Source of the DNA: Burkholderiales bacterium
GTDB lineage: Bacteria; Pseudomonadota; Gammaproteobacteria; Burkholderiales; Burkholderiaceae_D
NCBI GenBank assembly: GCA_016197345.1
Contig: JACPVY010000354.1
Span: forward strand, 1-9,804
Direction: 5' to 3'
Length of the DNA: 9,804 nt
The position numbers were made by a program, and so were the translations under genes. How positions within the stretch are numbered: position 1 is the first letter of the stretch; every line of letters begins with the position of its first letter. The notes under the pieces are model-generated. The model was not told where the DNA came from. It worked only from the letters and a program-made list of their open reading frames with translations, and made no database searches. Shown in pieces: positions 7,354 to 9,804 of the stretch.

Positions 7354-7401
7354 GAAGCAATATCGCTAAGCTATTTTTGCTTGGATCAGCGATATTGCTT
7401 C
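7354..7401 (-). terminator. Perfect 14-bp inverted repeat just after fabI, probable 3'-end hairpin
   Basis: GAAGCAATATCGCT (7354-7367) and AGCGATATTGCTTC (7388-7401) are exact reverse complements around a 20-base loop that itself holds AAGC/GCTT. It begins eight bases after the fabI stop codon. On the minus strand the stem is followed by AAATCAAAAT rather than a T run; on the plus strand it is followed by TATTTTTCTT. As the fabI 3' end it is therefore an atypical terminator or an mRNA-stabilising hairpin. Confidence 0.55.
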
Positions 7402-7409
7402 TATTTTTC

Positions 7410-8195
7410 TTATTCGTCGCCCGCAATCCCCATCGTATGCGAGAAACCTGCATCGACATAGGTGATTTCACCCGTCACGCCGGACGCTAAATCAGACAGC
7501 ATGAAAGCGGCTACATTGCCCACTTCATCAATCGTGACGTTGCGGCGCAAAGGCGAAATTTTGGCGACGTGTCCCAATAACGAGCCGAAGTCTTTGACGC
7601 CAGACGCTGCCAGCGTCTTGATCGGACCAGCGGAAATGCCGTTGACGCGGATGCCACGCTTGCCTAGCGATTCAGCCAGATAGCGGACGGATGCTTCGAG
7701 CGAAGCTTTGGCTAGGCCCATGGTGTTGTAATTCGGGATGGCGCGCTCGGAACCGAGGTAAGTCAAGGTCAGCAATGCGGCGGTGCTAGAGAGCATAGGT
7801 GCCGCTGCTTTAGCTAGCGCTGGAAAGCTGTAAGCGGAAATATCGTGGGCGATCTTGAAGCCTTCACGCGAAAAGCCTTCCAAAAAGTCGCCGGCAATCG
7901 CTTCGCGTGGCGCAAAGCCAATTGAATGCACCAAACCATCAAGCTCGCTCCAGCTTTGGCCGAGATCGGCAAACAACTTGCTGATTTGCTCATCGCTAGA
8001 AACATCGCATTCGAACACGAGTTTGCTATCAAATTCGCTGGCGAAATCATTGATGCGGTCTTTGAAGCGCTCGCCAACATAGGTAAAAGCGAGTTCAGCC
8101 CCCTCACGTTTGCAAGCTTTGGCGATGCCATATGCAATCGAACGGTTTGATAAGAGTCCCGTAATCAGGATTTTTTTGCCTTGCAAGAACGCCAT
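7410..8195 (-). CDS. fabI: Enoyl-[acyl-carrier-protein] reductase (NADH), FabI
   Basis: The 261-residue product is an SDR-fold enzyme that reduces trans-2-enoyl-ACP in the last step of each type II fatty acid elongation cycle in the cytoplasm. It closely follows the E. coli FabI layout: N-terminal GKKILITG cofactor-binding region, DGLVHSIGFAP, EGFKIAHDISAYSF, then Tyr146 (LTYLGSERAIPNYN), Tyr156 and Lys163 (YNTMGLAKASLEA), and RVNGISAGPIKTLAASG. With the start at the ATG at 8193-8195 the residue numbers coincide exactly with E. coli Tyr146/Tyr156/Lys163 and Gly93. GGAG (complement of 8202-8205) lies six bases before this ATG and only three before the adjacent ATG at 8198, which also favours 8195. 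It is the usual target of triclosan-type inhibitors, and no unusual residue is seen at the positions I can recall. Confidence 0.96.
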   Translation of the reverse strand: MAFLQGKKILITGLLSNRSIAYGIAKACKREGAELAFTYVGERFKDRINDFASEFDSKLVFECDVSSDEQISKLFADLGQSWSELDGLVHSIGFAPREAIAGDFLEGFSREGFKIAHDISAYSFPALAKAAAPMLSSTAALLTLTYLGSERAIPNYNTMGLAKASLEASVRYLAESLGKRGIRVNGISAGPIKTLAASGVKDFGSLLGHVAKISPLRRNVTIDEVGNVAAFMLSDLASGVTGEITYVDAGFSHTMGIAGDE

Positions 8196-8290
8196 CATTA
8201 ACTCCAGATGCTTTCGATACGGCGCGAGGCCGCCATCGTGGTTGGGGTGGAAGGGTGCTACACGCTGCCCTGCTGTTTTGCGCGTGCGAG

Positions 8291-8319
8291 ATTGTAGGGG
8301 CTAAGTGCAAGTTGTGCAA
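8291..8319 (-). promoter_or_regulatory. Probable sigma-70 promoter of fabI
   Basis: On the minus strand, TTGCAC (complement of 8314-8319) and TACAAT (complement of 8291-8296) are separated by 17 bases. The -10 matches 5/6, the -35 only 3/6. Transcription would start near 8284, giving a leader of about 85 bases. The -35 element overlaps a TGCAAC-TGC-GTTGCA palindrome (8315-8329). Confidence 0.45.
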
Positions 8320-8364
8320 CTGCGTTGCAGCACGTGGATAAGGGCTTGCTTGCGCGCAATTGCA

Positions 8365-8387
8365 AAGGCCCGGCAGTGCCGGGCCTT
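8365..8387 (-). terminator. GC-rich hairpin between mltD and fabI
   Basis: AAGGCCCGGCA (8365-8375) and TGCCGGGCCTT (8377-8387) are exact reverse complements around one base, giving a very stable stem with a tight loop. It lies about 50 bases after the mltD stop. On the minus strand only TTTGC follows, so the T tract is short, yet the stem strength and position make it the likely mltD terminator. Confidence 0.65.
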
Positions 8388-8438
8388 GTGCTTAAGCATC
8401 AGTGCGAAAACTGTTGCTGGGATTTCGTCAAACTATCT

Positions 8439-9725
8439 TCAAACGCGACGCTTGTGCTTGCCTGCATGCGCCAATACGGTTGGGCGGCTGTGTTGTTTGT
8501 TATTCGCGGCATGGCGTGTATTGTGGCTAGCATGATGTTTAGCCAGCACTGGCACTTGCAGTTGTAAGCGTTGGCCATTGCTGAGCTGGTCGCGCTGCAA
8601 GCCATTCCACATTTTGATATCTGCTACGGAAACCTTATAGCGCGAAGCGATCGAGGCTAAATTGTCGCGCTTGCCCACTTTAAACATGACTTTGCGGGTA
8701 TCGGCAACATCTGGCTCTATCATCATCTTGGCGTTGTCAGCCACTTCGGCGGTGATATTGTTGTCCTGCGCCGTTTCGGCTTTCGGCACCAAAATGGTGG
8801 AGCCAGCACGCAAACGCATTTTCGGTGGGATGTTATTGGCTTCGCGTATCACTTCTGGCGTGGTGGAAAACTTCGCTGCTAGCGTTTCGATTTTTTCCCG
8901 CGCATTGGTGATGGTATGCGTGGTCCACGAAGATAGGGTGCGTCCCCATTGCGCGAGATTGATCTTGAATTTGTCCGCGTTTTCTTTGGGCAGTAGCAAT
9001 TCGGTTTTTTCGCTGCCTATGATCACGGGGCGGTTGTATTGCGGATTCAATGCCTTAAATTCATCCATCGGCATTTCTGCTAGCTGCGCCGCTAACTTGA
9101 CGTCGATATCGCGGGTTTTGCCGACGGTGGTGAAATACGGCTGATTATCCAAGCGCGGCAGTGCGATATTGTATTGCTCTGGATGGGCGATGATGTTTTT
9201 CACTGCTTGCAACTTCGGCACATAGTTGCGGGTTTCGACTGGCATCATAGCCGACATGCTGTTGTAATCGGTCGGACGGCCATTGAGTTGATTGCGCCGC
9301 ACCAGCTTGGAGACATTTCCTTCGCCCCAGTTGTAGGCTGCTAGCGCTAATTGCCAATCACCAAACATCCCATACAAACGTTGCAGATAAGTCAACGCCG
9401 CATCAGTCGAAGCGAGCACCGAGCGTCTGTCATCGTTGAACATATTTTGCTTGAGGTTGTAATCGCGCCCCGTCGATGGAATGAATTGCCACATGCCTGC
9501 TGCTTGCGCGCTAGAAAATGCTTGTGGGTTGAAGGCCGATTCGATGAAAGGCAATAAAGCCAATTCGGTGGGCATGCCACGTTTTTCTAATTCTTGCACC
9601 ACGTAGTACAGGTAGCGTGTGGCGCGCGAGGTGGTGCGTTGGATGTAATCAGGGCGGCTGCTATACCAATTGACTTGGTTGCGCAATTTATCGTCATATG
9701 ACTTTTGTTGAATATCCCTTAGCAT
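8439..9725 (-). CDS. mltD: MltD-like membrane-bound lytic murein transglycosylase with two LysM domains (5' end uncertain)
   Basis: The 428-residue frame has an SLT-type lytic transglycosylase domain, which cleaves MurNAc-GlcNAc bonds with 1,6-anhydro product formation. It includes LPFIESAFNP with the likely catalytic Glu62, AAGMWQFIPSTGRDY (75-89) and AAYNWGEGNV (129-138). Two LysM peptidoglycan-binding domains follow at about 270-315 and 347-392, then a His/Arg/Lys-rich tail. Family members normally carry an N-terminal signal peptide or lipobox plus a leading helix before WYxxRPDY; here only 19 residues precede WYSSRPDY. The ATG at 9723-9725 has no ribosome binding site, an in-frame TAA lies near 9783, and a hydrophobic stretch occurs in another frame upstream. 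The 5' part may therefore be frameshifted. The identity is secure; the start is not. Confidence 0.88.
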   Translation of the reverse strand: MLRDIQQKSYDDKLRNQVNWYSSRPDYIQRTTSRATRYLYYVVQELEKRGMPTELALLPFIESAFNPQAFSSAQAAGMWQFIPSTGRDYNLKQNMFNDDRRSVLASTDAALTYLQRLYGMFGDWQLALAAYNWGEGNVSKLVRRNQLNGRPTDYNSMSAMMPVETRNYVPKLQAVKNIIAHPEQYNIALPRLDNQPYFTTVGKTRDIDVKLAAQLAEMPMDEFKALNPQYNRPVIIGSEKTELLLPKENADKFKINLAQWGRTLSSWTTHTITNAREKIETLAAKFSTTPEVIREANNIPPKMRLRAGSTILVPKAETAQDNNITAEVADNAKMMIEPDVADTRKVMFKVGKRDNLASIASRYKVSVADIKMWNGLQRDQLSNGQRLQLQVPVLAKHHASHNTRHAANNKQHSRPTVLAHAGKHKRRV

Positions 9726-9804
9726 GTGGTGAAGGTGGTGCGATGATGGAATACCCGAAAACGAAGGGTGCCAGAGAGAATATTAAAGATGCTATAAAGG
9801 ATAT

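Larger units (their letters stand above)
6943..7409. other. Intergenic region / probable structured leader of rhlE
   Basis: This 467-base stretch lies between the fabI stop and the rhlE ATG, with no gene I can support. On the minus strand it would be the rhlE promoter and leader. Visible inverted repeats are CGTGC/GCACG near 6965-6979, GGTGTCA/TGACACC (7057-7063 and 7078-7084), an imperfect palindrome at 7253-7290 and the 14-bp repeat at 7354-7401. Several short open frames on the plus strand have no family resemblance. No clear promoter stands out. Confidence 0.5.

Noticed and set aside
8662..9144. 160-codon open frame on the plus strand
   Set aside because: It lies wholly antisense to the clear LysM and catalytic coding of mltD and looks like a shadow of its codon pattern.
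1..9804. Possible defence island, CRISPR array, prophage or biosynthetic cluster
   Set aside because: No direct-repeat arrays, phage genes, nuclease-helicase sets or synthase modules are present; the genes are housekeeping or single exported hydrolases.

Overview
The window looks like a chromosomal stretch of a betaproteobacterium, most likely Burkholderiales and near Oxalobacteraceae (Undibacterium or Herminiimonas type). I infer this from the strongly RhlE-, FabI- and MltD-like protein sequences and the mid-range base composition; no search was run. I see no rRNA or tRNA gene, CRISPR array or intact insertion sequence.

Layout. From the left edge, a minus-strand gene for a tannase/feruloyl-esterase-family lipoprotein is cut by the window edge (1-1109). 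A 550-base AT-rich divergent intergenic region follows. It holds a good sigma-54-like promoter facing the esterase and a weaker sigma-70-like promoter facing the next gene. That gene, on the plus strand (1660-3513), encodes a secreted metzincin-type zinc metalloprotease with two C-terminal beta-rich domains. Everything to the right is on the minus strand. In transcription order from the right edge it runs mltD-like lytic transglycosylase (8439-9725), fabI enoyl-ACP reductase (7410-8195), a broken rhlE-type DEAD-box helicase (5829-6942), and a receiver-TPR response regulator (3601-5277). These four are separated by roughly 240-550 bases and have their own hairpins or promoters, so they are probably separate transcription units rather than an operon.

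The genes do not form one pathway. mltD (peptidoglycan turnover) and fabI (fatty acid elongation) are envelope housekeeping genes, the helicase is RNA metabolism, and the two left-hand genes encode exported hydrolases for extracellular ester or protein substrates.

Most notable points: (1) the helicase gene has lost about 90 codons, including the DEAD and SAT motifs, and is out of frame at the junction; (2) the esterase gene has a near-consensus -24/-12 promoter; (3) the esterase has Gly where the family's first CS-D-HC cysteine is expected; (4) the mltD reading frame lacks a signal peptide, while a hydrophobic stretch lies in another frame just upstream, so a second frameshift is possible; (5) a perfect 14-bp inverted repeat follows fabI. 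I did not find a convincing new multi-gene system here.
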